Below the pieces are notes generated by a model, which saw only the letters and a list, made by a program, of their open reading frames with translations, searched no databases and had not been told where the DNA came from. A program made the translations under genes and the position numbers. 64,000 nt of DNA from Comamonadaceae bacterium UBA4962 (GTDB lineage Bacteria; Pseudomonadota; Gammaproteobacteria; Burkholderiales; Burkholderiaceae_C), in assembly GCA_002397315.1 (NCBI GenBank), contig DHAE01000018.1, positions 26,400 to 90,399 of the forward strand, given 5' to 3'. Within the stretch, counting starts at the first letter, position 1. Every line of letters starts with the position of its first letter. Below, in pieces: positions 1 through 8,794 of the stretch.

Positions 1-1123
1 CGCGGTGACCACGATCCACTTCGTGCCCTCGATGCTGCAGGCCTTCCTCGCCCATGCGGACCTGGGCGCCTGCACGGGCCTGCGGCACATCGTCTGCTCC
101 GGCGAGGCGCTGCCCGAGCCGCCCGTGCGGCAGGTGTTCGAGCGGCTTGGCCCGGTGGGCCTGCACAACCTCTATGGGCCGACCGAGGCGGCGATCGACG
201 TCACCCACTGGACGTGCGCGCCGCACGACACCGGCCCGGTGCCCATCGGGCGGCCGATCGCGGGCCTGCACACGCATGTGCTGGATGCGGCCATGGAGCC
301 CGTGCCCGCAGGCGTGGCCGGCGAGCTGTACCTGGGCGGCGCGGGGCTGGCCCGCGGCTATGCCGGCCGGCCCGGGCTGACGGCCGAGCGCTTCGTTGCC
401 GATCCGTTCGGGGGCGGCGGCCGCCTCTACCGCACGGGCGACCTGGTGCGCTGGCGCGAGGACGGCGCGCTGGAATACCTGGGCCGTCTGGACCACCAGG
501 TGAAGATCCGCGGCCTGCGCATCGAACTCGGCGAGATCGAGGCCGCGCTGCTGGAGCAGCCGGGCGTGCGCGAGGCCGTGGTGGTGGCCGCGCCCGCGGT
601 GCCGGGCGGCGCGCCGTCGCTGGCGGCCTGGTGCAGTGCGCATCCGGGCGCGGCGCTGGAGCCGGAAGCGCTGCGCGCCGCGCTGGCGCGCCGCCTGCCG
701 GAGCACATGGTGCCCGCGCGCATCGCCGTGCTGGAGGCGCTACCGCTCAACGCCAACGGCAAGGTGGACCGCAAGGCGCTGCCCGCGCTGCAGGTCCCGC
801 AGGCGCTGCACCACGAGCCGCCGCAGGGCGAGACCGAGGCCGCGCTGGCCCGCATCTGGGCCGCGGTGCTGCAGCAGGAGGCTTCGCGCTTCGGCCGGCA
901 GGACCACTTCTTCCAGTGCGGCGGCGATTCCCTCGCGCTGCTCTCGGTGCAGGCGCAGGTGCACCGCCAATGGGGCCTGCAACTGCCGCTGCGGGCGCTT
1001 TTCGAGAACCCCGCGCTCGCCGCGATGGCGGCCCGGGTGGACGCGGAGCGCCAGCCAGCCGCCGAAGGCGAGGTGGCCGACGTGCTGCGCATGGCCGCGC
1101 TGCTGGACGCACTGGAGGCATGA
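1..1123 (+). CDS. NRPS, C-terminal part (A domain end + PCP), truncated by window edge
   Basis: This is the end of a non-ribosomal peptide synthetase that reads in from the left edge. The visible part is the second half of an adenylation domain (YGPTEA, YRTGDLVRW and NGKVDRKALP core motifs) followed by a carrier protein with the phosphopantetheine serine in GGDSL. Specificity positions that can be read (278 H, 299 V, 301 S, 322 L, 330 I, 331 D) match the serine code family (DVWHxSLID). The protein ends on the carrier domain with no thioesterase, so the chain must pass to the next protein, whose start codon overlaps this stop (ATGA). Serine activation is an inference; positions 235-239 lie outside the window. 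Confidence 0.93.
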   Translation, partial: AVTTIHFVPSMLQAFLAHADLGACTGLRHIVCSGEALPEPPVRQVFERLGPVGLHNLYGPTEAAIDVTHWTCAPHDTGPVPIGRPIAGLHTHVLDAAMEPVPAGVAGELYLGGAGLARGYAGRPGLTAERFVADPFGGGGRLYRTGDLVRWREDGALEYLGRLDHQVKIRGLRIELGEIEAALLEQPGVREAVVVAAPAVPGGAPSLAAWCSAHPGAALEPEALRAALARRLPEHMVPARIAVLEALPLNANGKVDRKALPALQVPQALHHEPPQGETEAALARIWAAVLQQEASRFGRQDHFFQCGGDSLALLSVQAQVHRQWGLQLPLRALFENPALAAMAARVDAERQPAAEGEVADVLRMAALLDALEA

Positions 1124-4100
1124 CATCCATGGATCTGGACAAACACCGCATCGCGGAGCGCTTCGCGCAACTGCCGCCCGACAGGCAGCGCATCTTCCTG
1201 CAGGCTCTGCAGGGCCAGGGCGTGGACTTCGCCCGCCTGCCGATCGTCCCGCTGAAGGACCGATCCAAGGCGATGGCTTCGCACGCACAGTGGCGGCAGT
1301 GGTTCCTCTGGCAGATGGACCGGGGCAGCGCGGCCTACCACCTCATGGGGGCGCTGCGGCTGGAGGGCACGGTGGACGGGCCGGCGCTCGCGGGCAGCAT
1401 CGACGGCCTGCTTGCGCGGCACGAATCCCTGCGCACCGTCTTCCAGGCCACGGAGGACGGGCTCTGCGTGCCGCGCATCCTGCCCGCCGCGCCGGGCGGC
1501 TGGGCGTTCCTGCGCGCGGACGTTTCGGCCAGCGGGCCGGAAGCCGCGCAGAAGCAGGCCGATGCCGAGGCCCGGCGGATCACCGCGCTGCCCTTCGACC
1601 TGGAGCACGGACCGCTGCTGCGCGTGGGCCTCATCCGCATGGGGCCTGCCACCCATCTGCTGGTGGTGGCGATGCACCACATCGTCTCCGATGGCTGGTC
1701 GATGCGCATTTTCGTGGAAGACCTGATGGCGCTCTACGGTGCCCGGCTGCGCGGCGAGCCGGCCCCGCTGGCGCCGCTTCCGCTCGCCTATGCCGACTAC
1801 GCCACCTGGCAGCGCCACTGGCTGGACGCGGGCGAGCGCGACCGGCAACTGGCCTACTGGACCGAGCGGCTGGGCGGTGCCACGCCCGTGCTGGAACTGC
1901 CCGCCGACCGCCCGCGCCGCCCGGGTGCGCGCGTGGCCGCGGCGCGCCACGCCACGCAACTGCCCGCCGAGGTGGTGCGCCACTTGCGGGATCGCGCCCA
2001 CGCCACCGGCACGACGCTGTTCACCGTGCTGCTGGCGGGCTTCCAGGTGCTGCTGCACCGCCTCACCGGCGAGAGCGACATCCGCGTCGGCGTGCCCGTG
2101 GCCAACCGCCACCGGCCGGAGATCGACCGGGTCATCGGGCTGTGCGTGAACACCCAGGTACAGCGCAACCGCGTGGACGGCCGGGCGCCGCTCGCCGCCG
2201 TGCTCGCCGCCGCCCGCGAATCCGTGCTGGGCGCGCAGGCCTGCCCGGACCTGCCTTTCGAGCAGCAGGTGGAAGCGCTCTGCCCGGAACGCGCGGCCGG
2301 CGTGAACCCGCTCTTCCAGGCCATGTTCGACCATGCGCCGGCCCGCGCCGTGGACATTTCCCGGCTGCCCGGCCTCGTTGCCCGCGAGCATGCGCTGGAC
2401 GTGCCCGAGGCGCAGTTCGACCTGGTGCTGGGCACGCGCGAAGCGCCGGACGGTCGCCTGCACGTGCAGTTCGTGGTCCCCGAAGACCGCTTCCTGCCGG
2501 ACACCATGGCGCGCTTCGCGCAGGCCTACGCGGCGATCCTGCGGGCATTGTCCCAAAACCCGCAATGCGCCGTGGGCGACGTGCCCATCCTGACCGCGCA
2601 GGACGCGGCGGCCCTGCGGCGCTGGAGCGCCAACCCCTGCGAGGAACCGCAGGGTGAGCCCGTGCACGCGGCCATCGCCCGCCAGGCGCGCGAGCGGCCC
2701 CGCGCGGTGGCCCTGCTCTTCGGCGACGACGTGCTGGAATACGCCGAGCTCGATGCCCGCGCCAACCGCCTCGCCCACCGCCTGCGCGCGCTCGGCGTGG
2801 GCCGGGATGCGCGGGTGGGCATCTGCATGGCGCGCAGCATCGGCATGGTGGTCGCCTGGCTGGCCGTGCTGAAGGCGGGCGGCGCCTATCTGCCGCTCGA
2901 CCCCGACTACCCGGCCCGGCGCCTCGCCTACATGGTGGAGGACAGCGGCGTGCGCTGGGTGCTGGAGCACGGCGCCACGCGCGGCCTGCTGCCGGAGGCC
3001 GACGGCGTGCTCCGGGTGGACCTCGACGCGCTCGATCTCTCCGCGGAGCCGTCCACCGCCCCGGCCGTGCCCGTGCATGGCGAGAACCTCGCCTATGTGA
3101 TCTACACCTCCGGCTCCACCGGCCGGCCCAAGGGCGCGGCCATCCGGCATGCGGCCCTCGCCAGCTGCATGGCCTGGATGCAGCGCACCTACGCGCTCGT
3201 GCCGCACGAAGCGGTGCTGCACAAGGCACCGTTCGGTTTCGACGTCTCGGTCTGGGAAATGTTCTGGCCGCTCACCGTCGGTGCGCGGCTCGTGGTGGCC
3301 CGCCCCGGCGACCAGCGCGATCCCGAGCGCATCGCCGAGCTGATCGAGCGCCACGGGGTGACCACGCTGAACTTCGTGCCGTCGATGCTGCAGGCCTTCC
3401 TCGCGCACCCCGGCATCGAGGAGCGCACCGGGCTGCGCCACATCATCTGCGGCGGCGAGGCGATGCCCGTGCAGACGCAGCGCGAGGCACTGCGGCGGCT
3501 GCGGGGCGCGACGCTGCAGAACCTGTACGGACCGACCGAAACCACCATCCACGTCACGCAGTGGACCTGCCGCGACGACGGCCGCAACGCCGTGCCGATC
3601 GGCCACCCGGTGAGCGGCACGCAGGCCCACGTGCTCGATGCCCAGCTCCATCCCGTGCCCATCGGCGTGCCGGGCGAGCTCTACATCGGCGGCATCGGCC
3701 TGGCCCGCGGTTACCTGAACCGCCCGGGGCTGACGGCCGAGCGCTTCGTGGCCGATCCGCAGGGTGGGCGCGGCGGGCGCCTCTACCGCACGGGCGACCT
3801 CGTGCGCTGGAGCGCGCAGGGCCACATCGAATACCTGGGCCGCATCGACCACCAGGTGAAGATCCGCGGACTGCGCATGGAGCTGGGCGAGATCGAGGCG
3901 CAGATCGGCGCCCACCCCGCGGTGCGCGAAGCCGTGGTGGTGGCGCACGGCCACGGCGCGGGTGCGCGGCTGGTGGCCTACTTGGTGCCGCGCGAAGGCT
4001 GCACGGTCGAACCGGCGGCACTGCGGCGCGGCCTGGAAGCGGCGCTGCCCGACTACATGGTGCCGCGCGAGGTGGTGGTGATGGAGGCGCTGCCCCTGAG

Positions 4101-5259
4101 CGCGAACGGCAAGGTCGACCGGCAGGCCCTGCCCGCACCGCAGGCACCGCCCTGCACCGCCGCACACCGCCTGCCGGACGACCCGGTGGCGCGTGCGCTG
4201 GCCGGCCTGTGGCAGGAGGTGCTGCAGGTGCCTGCGGTGGGCGGGCAGGACAACTTCTTCGAGCGGGGCGGCGATTCGCTGCTCAGCCTGCAACTCCTGG
4301 CCCGCATCCGCAAGGCGTTTCCCGGTGCGGACCGTTTCGGCCTGGCCGACGTGATGCAGTCCGCGGACCTGCTCGACATGGCGCAGCGGCTGCGCGTGCA
4401 GCCTGAAGCGCCCGCGCACGATGCCGTCTGCCTGCAGCCGGAGGGCGACGGCGTGCCGCTCTTCTGCCTGCCGGGGCTGCTCGTCGCCACGCGCGAATTC
4501 CAGCCGCTCGCGCAGGCGCTGGCCGGCAGCCGGCCGGTTTTCGGCTTCGTGAGCCACGTCCACACGCGCCACCGCTGGCAGGGCTTCGACGTTCCCGCGC
4601 TGGCGGCGCGCTATGCGGACTTCATCGCGGCGCACGCGCCCGAGGGGCGCTGTGCGCTGCTGGGCTGGTCCATTGGCGGAGAACTCGCCTGGGAGGTGGC
4701 GCGCCAGTTGCGAACCCGGTCCGAAGGCCCGGTGCAGGTCATGCACTGCACCATGGTGGACGTGTTCGAGGGCGAGCCGTTGGTCCCCACGCGCGTGCTG
4801 CCTCCCGAGGAACGCGAGCGCGCGGACGAGGCCCTGGCACGGTGGCTGGAGCGGTCGGCGATGCGCGCGCACTGGGATGCGCTGCTCGCGCGCATGTCGG
4901 CGGCGGAGCGGGCCTGGGTGGCCGAGCGCATGCTGGAGGGCGCCGAGGCCTTCCCGCTGGATTTCACCGAGGGCGGCGAGGCCGGCACCTCGCGCGAAGT
5001 GCAGCTCTGGTCCACGCTGGACAGCCGCATGCGGCAGGCGCGCATGCACTTCGGCGTGCAGGACCTGGCGGTGCATGCCGTGCAGGCCGAGGCTTCGCTG
5101 CACCGCACCCCGGCGCTGCGCGACTGGCGGGCCCATGCGCGCGTGGTGGCGCACGACGTGATCGAGGGGGCCGACCACCTCTCCGTGATCCGCCACCCGG
5201 TGTTCTGCGAGCGCCTGCGCACGCGGCTCGACGCGCTGGAGCCGGCCGCCCTGCTGTGA
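1120..5259 (+). CDS. Terminal NRPS module C-A-PCP-TE (siderophore release)
   Basis: This 1379-residue protein is the last NRPS of the siderophore assembly line. A short linker leads into a condensation domain (HHIVSDGW near residue 185). An adenylation domain follows (YTSGSTG near 660, FDVSVWE near 707, YGPTETT near 803, NGKVDRQALP near 996). Then come a carrier domain (GGDSL near 1050) and a thioesterase with nucleophile GWSIGG near 1181 and a likely catalytic His in GADHL near 1350. The code read by eye is D-V-W-N-I-G-L-I-H, close to the threonine code DFWNIGMVH, so Thr or a Thr-like residue is the probable last residue loaded. The thioesterase would hydrolyse or cyclise the peptide. The start at 1120 overlaps the previous stop by 4 bp; an in-frame ATG at 1129 is the alternative. 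Confidence 0.95.
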   Translation: MTSMDLDKHRIAERFAQLPPDRQRIFLQALQGQGVDFARLPIVPLKDRSKAMASHAQWRQWFLWQMDRGSAAYHLMGALRLEGTVDGPALAGSIDGLLARHESLRTVFQATEDGLCVPRILPAAPGGWAFLRADVSASGPEAAQKQADAEARRITALPFDLEHGPLLRVGLIRMGPATHLLVVAMHHIVSDGWSMRIFVEDLMALYGARLRGEPAPLAPLPLAYADYATWQRHWLDAGERDRQLAYWTERLGGATPVLELPADRPRRPGARVAAARHATQLPAEVVRHLRDRAHATGTTLFTVLLAGFQVLLHRLTGESDIRVGVPVANRHRPEIDRVIGLCVNTQVQRNRVDGRAPLAAVLAAARESVLGAQACPDLPFEQQVEALCPERAAGVNPLFQAMFDHAPARAVDISRLPGLVAREHALDVPEAQFDLVLGTREAPDGRLHVQFVVPEDRFLPDTMARFAQAYAAILRALSQNPQCAVGDVPILTAQDAAALRRWSANPCEEPQGEPVHAAIARQARERPRAVALLFGDDVLEYAELDARANRLAHRLRALGVGRDARVGICMARSIGMVVAWLAVLKAGGAYLPLDPDYPARRLAYMVEDSGVRWVLEHGATRGLLPEADGVLRVDLDALDLSAEPSTAPAVPVHGENLAYVIYTSGSTGRPKGAAIRHAALASCMAWMQRTYALVPHEAVLHKAPFGFDVSVWEMFWPLTVGARLVVARPGDQRDPERIAELIERHGVTTLNFVPSMLQAFLAHPGIEERTGLRHIICGGEAMPVQTQREALRRLRGATLQNLYGPTETTIHVTQWTCRDDGRNAVPIGHPVSGTQAHVLDAQLHPVPIGVPGELYIGGIGLARGYLNRPGLTAERFVADPQGGRGGRLYRTGDLVRWSAQGHIEYLGRIDHQVKIRGLRMELGEIEAQIGAHPAVREAVVVAHGHGAGARLVAYLVPREGCTVEPAALRRGLEAALPDYMVPREVVVMEALPLSANGKVDRQALPAPQAPPCTAAHRLPDDPVARALAGLWQEVLQVPAVGGQDNFFERGGDSLLSLQLLARIRKAFPGADRFGLADVMQSADLLDMAQRLRVQPEAPAHDAVCLQPEGDGVPLFCLPGLLVATREFQPLAQALAGSRPVFGFVSHVHTRHRWQGFDVPALAARYADFIAAHAPEGRCALLGWSIGGELAWEVARQLRTRSEGPVQVMHCTMVDVFEGEPLVPTRVLPPEERERADEALARWLERSAMRAHWDALLARMSAAERAWVAERMLEGAEAFPLDFTEGGEAGTSREVQLWSTLDSRMRQARMHFGVQDLAVHAVQAEASLHRTPALRDWRAHARVVAHDVIEGADHLSVIRHPVFCERLRTRLDALEPAALL

Positions 5260-5294
5260 TCCGTGCTGTAGTGGCCTGCCGGTGCTCCGCACGC

Positions 5295-5330
5295 AAAAAA
5301 GCCGGGCGCATCGCGTCCGGCTTCGTGTTT
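5295..5330. terminator. Bidirectional intrinsic terminator between NRPS and receptor genes
   Basis: An 11-bp stem (5299-5309 with 5313-5323, one mismatch, ATC loop) is flanked by six A on its left, which become a U run on the minus strand, and by a weaker T-rich stretch on its right. It sits between the convergent NRPS and TonB-receptor stops and should end both transcripts, best for the receptor gene. Confidence 0.8.
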
Positions 5331-5371
5331 GGGAAAGGCACCTGCCGGGCCCTGCCCGCCCGGCGTGCCGG

Positions 5372-7579
5372 TCAGAACCGGTAGGTGGCGGTGGCGATCA
5401 CCGAACGCGGCGCGCCGTAGTAGCACGTCGTGCCGCCGCAATTGGTGAGTGCGTTCTTGTCCGTCAGGTTGCGCAGGTTGAGCGCCAGGCTCCATTGCTG
5501 GAAGTCGTAGCCCACCATGGCGTCGTAGAACGTGTTGGAGGGCACGCGCGCCGGCGCGGCCTCGTTCTCGCCGCGCGTGCTGCCGCTGTACCGCGCGCCC
5601 AGGCCCACGCGGATGCCATTGGCGAAGCGGTAATCGGCCCACAGCGAAAGGCGGTTGCGCGGCACGGCCGAGGCCTGCCGGCCGATCTCCGCCGGGTTCG
5701 CGCTCTCGGTCACGATGGCCCGGTCCATGTAGGCGTAGGAGGCCGTGAGGTTCAGGCGCGGCAGCAGTTCGGCGTTCGCCTCCAGCTCCAGCCCGCGCAC
5801 GGAAATCTCCCCGCGCTGCTGCGGCAGGAAGGTGGCCGCGTCGTAGGTGATGTAGTTCCGCCGGCGCAGGTCGAACACCGCCGCGCTATAGCTCTGCTTG
5901 CGGCCTTCGGGCTGCCAGCGCACGCCGGCCTCGTACTGCCGTGCCGTCTCGGCGCCGAAGGGCTTGCCGTTGGTCGGGTCGATGGTGTTGGTGGGCAGGA
6001 ACGACTGCGTGTAGCTCGCGTAGGGCGCCCAGCCGCCATCCATCAGATAGACCACGCCGGCCCGGCCGGTGAACTTGCTGTCGTCGAAGGCGAAGTCCAT
6101 GCCGCTCGCGCGGTCGCGCAGCTTGCCCTTGGAGTCGTCGTAGCGGCCGCCGAGGTTGAACACCCAGCGGTCGCGCCACTTGATCTGGTCCTGCACGTAC
6201 AGGCCGGTCTGCGTGAGCGTGCTGATGCCGTCGAAATAGGGCGCGGCGAGTTCGATGCCGCCCCCGCCGTAGACCGGCGCGGCGGTGTCCAGCACGGGCG
6301 CGGTGCCGCCGCTGCGGCTCACCTGGTCCACGCGCGTGCGCTGGTAGTCCAGCCCGAACACGATCTGGTGCTGCCAGTCGCCCGAGCGCACCTCGGCCTG
6401 CACCTGGTTGTCCACGGTGAACGAGGAGATGCTCTCCTTGCTCGAGAACGGCGAGCGCGACAGCCAGCGGAAGTTGGCCGGATCGCGCGGATCGGCGGCG
6501 TTGCGCGTCACGAACGTGCCCGGGTTGAGCTGGCGGTAGTCCAGGTCCAGGTGCGCCGCGCGCAGGTTCTGCCGCACCGTCCAGGTGCCGTCGATGCGGT
6601 GCTCGAACTGGTAGCCGATCATCTGCTGCTCATGGTCGAAGCGGTTGTACTGAGGATCGCTCAGGTACAGGTCGGGCGACAGGCGCGTGCCGATGGCCGT
6701 GGGCAGCAGCGATCCGTAGGCCGGCTGCGTGCGCGTGTAGGCCCCGGCCCGCGTGCGGCTGAACTGCGACAGCAGCGTGAAGCGCGTGTCGGCATTCGGC
6801 TTCCAGGTGAGCGAAGGCGCCAGGTAGTAGTAGTCGTCCGGCATGCCGCCCGCGGGCAGCTCGGCATCGCGCACCACGCCCGTCAGGCGGTAGAGCAGGC
6901 TGCCGTCGGCGTTCAGCGGGCCCGAAAAGTCGCCCGCGACCTGCCGGCGCTGGTGGTTGCCGATCTGCACCTGCAGCTCGCGCACCGGCTCCGCGGTCGG
7001 GCGCTTGCTCACCACGTTCACCACGCCGCCCGGGTTGCCCTGGCCGTAAAGCACCGACGCAGGGCCGCGCAGCACCTCGATGCGCTCGGCGCCGTAGTTG
7101 TCGGTCTTCCACACCCCGAAATTGCCGCTGTTGCGCAGCGGCAGCCCGTCCAGATAGAAGCCCGGGCTGTAGGCATCGAAGCCGCGCACGGTGATCCAGT
7201 CGTAGCGCGAATCCGCGCCGTAGGGCGCGATGCCCACGCCGGGCGTGTAGGCGATCGCATCCTTCAGCGTCAGCGCGCCCATCGCCTCGATGCGGTCGGC
7301 CGTCACCACCGAGAGCGACTGCGGCGTCTCGATGATCGGCGTATCTGTCTTGCTGCCGGTGGCGCTGCGCTTGGCGACGTAGCCGGTGACGCGGCCGGTG
7401 CCGCTCTCTTCGGTCTCGCCCTTCACCGTCACCGGGGGCAGGGGGGCCTGGGCCGACGGGGCCTGCTGGGCCCAGGCGGAGGTGCCGCACAGCGTGGCGG
7501 CGGACGCTCCGAAGGCCGTGGCGATGGCGGTGTGCAGCAGCCTCTGGCGCGCGGCGGCCGGGACGGATGGATGGCGCAT
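5372..7579 (-). CDS. TonB-dependent ferric-siderophore outer-membrane receptor
   Basis: This 735-residue outer-membrane receptor should import the ferric form of the siderophore made by the flanking genes. A signal peptide of about 35 residues ends near TSAWAQ. A plug domain follows (TPQSLSVVTADRI, then LRGPASVLYGQGNPGG near residues 130-145), then a long beta-barrel ending in the typical aromatic terminus YRF. It resembles the FpvA/FoxA/FhuE group of hydroxamate receptors and shows no obvious N-terminal signalling domain. ATG 7579 is chosen because AGAGGGG lies 8 bases upstream and a signal peptide follows at once; an in-frame start at 7663 would give a poor leader and overlap the Fur-like box. 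The box predicts iron repression. Confidence 0.95.
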   Translation of the reverse strand: MRHPSVPAAARQRLLHTAIATAFGASAATLCGTSAWAQQAPSAQAPLPPVTVKGETEESGTGRVTGYVAKRSATGSKTDTPIIETPQSLSVVTADRIEAMGALTLKDAIAYTPGVGIAPYGADSRYDWITVRGFDAYSPGFYLDGLPLRNSGNFGVWKTDNYGAERIEVLRGPASVLYGQGNPGGVVNVVSKRPTAEPVRELQVQIGNHQRRQVAGDFSGPLNADGSLLYRLTGVVRDAELPAGGMPDDYYYLAPSLTWKPNADTRFTLLSQFSRTRAGAYTRTQPAYGSLLPTAIGTRLSPDLYLSDPQYNRFDHEQQMIGYQFEHRIDGTWTVRQNLRAAHLDLDYRQLNPGTFVTRNAADPRDPANFRWLSRSPFSSKESISSFTVDNQVQAEVRSGDWQHQIVFGLDYQRTRVDQVSRSGGTAPVLDTAAPVYGGGGIELAAPYFDGISTLTQTGLYVQDQIKWRDRWVFNLGGRYDDSKGKLRDRASGMDFAFDDSKFTGRAGVVYLMDGGWAPYASYTQSFLPTNTIDPTNGKPFGAETARQYEAGVRWQPEGRKQSYSAAVFDLRRRNYITYDAATFLPQQRGEISVRGLELEANAELLPRLNLTASYAYMDRAIVTESANPAEIGRQASAVPRNRLSLWADYRFANGIRVGLGARYSGSTRGENEAAPARVPSNTFYDAMVGYDFQQWSLALNLRNLTDKNALTNCGGTTCYYGAPRSVIATATYRF

Positions 7580-7633
7580 GGAAAGAACCCCTCTGTGCAT
7601 GGAATGTGGAAGGAACCGTGGAATGTGCGAATT

Positions 7634-7662
7634 CGAATTGTAATGAGAATGTTTCTTATTCA
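7634..7662 (-). promoter_or_regulatory. Fur-box-like operator upstream of the receptor gene
   Basis: The AT-rich stretch TAATGAGAATGTTTCTTATT (7641-7660) resembles the GATAATGATAATCATTATC Fur consensus with its AATGAGAAT-type hexamer units. It stands out against about 70% GC surroundings and lies about 60-80 bp before the receptor start on the minus strand. Iron-dependent repression by Fur is inferred from the match and the gene's role. Confidence 0.7.
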
Positions 7663-7693
7663 CAAATACGTAAGCGCCTGATGGCGCACCGGT

Positions 7694-8794
7694 TCACGCA
7701 CGGGGCATCCACAGACCGTCGTAGAAGTAGTGTTCCCGCAGCAGCATCACGAGCTGCGCGCGCTTGTGCGGCAGATCGAACTCCTTGACCTTGGCATAGC
7801 CCGATTTGTCGAGGTTGCGGATCTGCTGGTGGTGGTCGATGCGCGGCTCGCCCATCGCGCGCTGCGTGCGCGGATCGCACAGAAAAATGTAGTGCGAGAT
7901 CGCCGTCAGCCACGCCGTGGCGAAGGCCTTGCCGCGGAACGCGGGATCGCCCACCAGCACGTGCCAGCCGCGGTCGTAGTCGTGCACGTCGTAGAACGGC
8001 GCGATGCGGCTCTCCCGCGCCCAGTAGATCTCGAAGTACGCGAACGGCTCGCCGTCCAGGCTCGCGATCATCGAATACATGTGCGGGTCGTGCGCGATCG
8101 CCTCCAGGTAGCTACGGTGCTGCGCGAGATCGCCCTGTTCCTCCCAGATGACGGCCACGTCGGGGTCGTTCATCCAGCGGTGGAAAAGCGGCAGATCGGC
8201 CTCGCGGTCGATCGCGCGGAACGAGAACGTGCGCCCCAGCCAGGGCACGAAGCGCTGGTAGAGCACGCCCGTGGGCTTCGGGGGGCGCACGGGGTGGTAC
8301 TTGCCGTCCGTGAGCGCGAAGCGCTGCGCCATGGCCGGCGGCGCCGCGGGCATCCACAGCCCGGGCTGCTGCCAGAGCATGTCGCTGCAGGCGCGCCAGC
8401 CGCCGCCCTGGCGGGGCAGCAGCACGCCGCGGGCCGCCAGCTCCTGCACTGTGTGCGGGGCCACGTGCGCCTCTGCGAACGCGATCTCGCGCGATCCCGG
8501 GTCGGCGGCGAACACCGCATCGAGCGCCGCCAGCGCGTGGGCGGTAGCGCCCGGCTCCGCGCTGCCGTCGCCGGCCGTGGCGGGGGCCTGGGTGAGCGTC
8601 AGCGCATGCCCGCCGTCCACCGGGCCCAGCCGCCAGACCGAGCGGGTGCCGTGCGCGGCATCCTGCACGGTGAAGGTGCCGTCGTCGGCATGTACCGTGT
8701 GCGGCCGGCCCTGCGCGTAGGAGATGAAGGGGCGGGCCGTAGTGTCCGCATCTGCGCCGCTGGCGGATTCGGCATGGGGATCAGCGAATTTCAT
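7694..8794 (-). CDS. IucB/RhbD-type siderophore N-acyltransferase (GNAT)
   Basis: This 366-residue protein resembles the aerobactin-type N-hydroxylysine acetyltransferases (IucB, AlcB, RhbD). It has a variable N-terminal half and a C-terminal GNAT domain from about residue 180. The C-terminal half contains RFVPWLGRTFSFR, the WEEQG segment, FEIYWARE and DYDRGWHVLVGD followed by FRGKAF, the usual acyl-CoA-binding region of this family. The likely role is to acylate an N-hydroxylated side-chain amine (N5-hydroxyornithine here) to form a hydroxamate. The ATG at 8794 lies inside the end of the formyltransferase gene (14 bp overlap), so the two are probably translationally coupled. The acyl group transferred cannot be read from sequence. 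Confidence 0.88.
   Translation of the reverse strand: MKFADPHAESASGADADTTARPFISYAQGRPHTVHADDGTFTVQDAAHGTRSVWRLGPVDGGHALTLTQAPATAGDGSAEPGATAHALAALDAVFAADPGSREIAFAEAHVAPHTVQELAARGVLLPRQGGGWRACSDMLWQQPGLWMPAAPPAMAQRFALTDGKYHPVRPPKPTGVLYQRFVPWLGRTFSFRAIDREADLPLFHRWMNDPDVAVIWEEQGDLAQHRSYLEAIAHDPHMYSMIASLDGEPFAYFEIYWARESRIAPFYDVHDYDRGWHVLVGDPAFRGKAFATAWLTAISHYIFLCDPRTQRAMGEPRIDHHQQIRNLDKSGYAKVKEFDLPHKRAQLVMLLREHYFYDGLWMPRA

Noticed and set aside
427..5292. A 1621-residue open frame antisense to the NRPS genes
   Set aside because: It mirrors the high-GC codon pattern of the NRPS genes, is rich in Arg, His, Gln and Gly, and has no domain. The plus-strand reading has clear motifs throughout.
5282..7681. 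A 799-residue plus-strand frame across the receptor gene
   Set aside because: It is the shadow of the TonB receptor, with low-complexity Arg/Ala/His composition and no motif.
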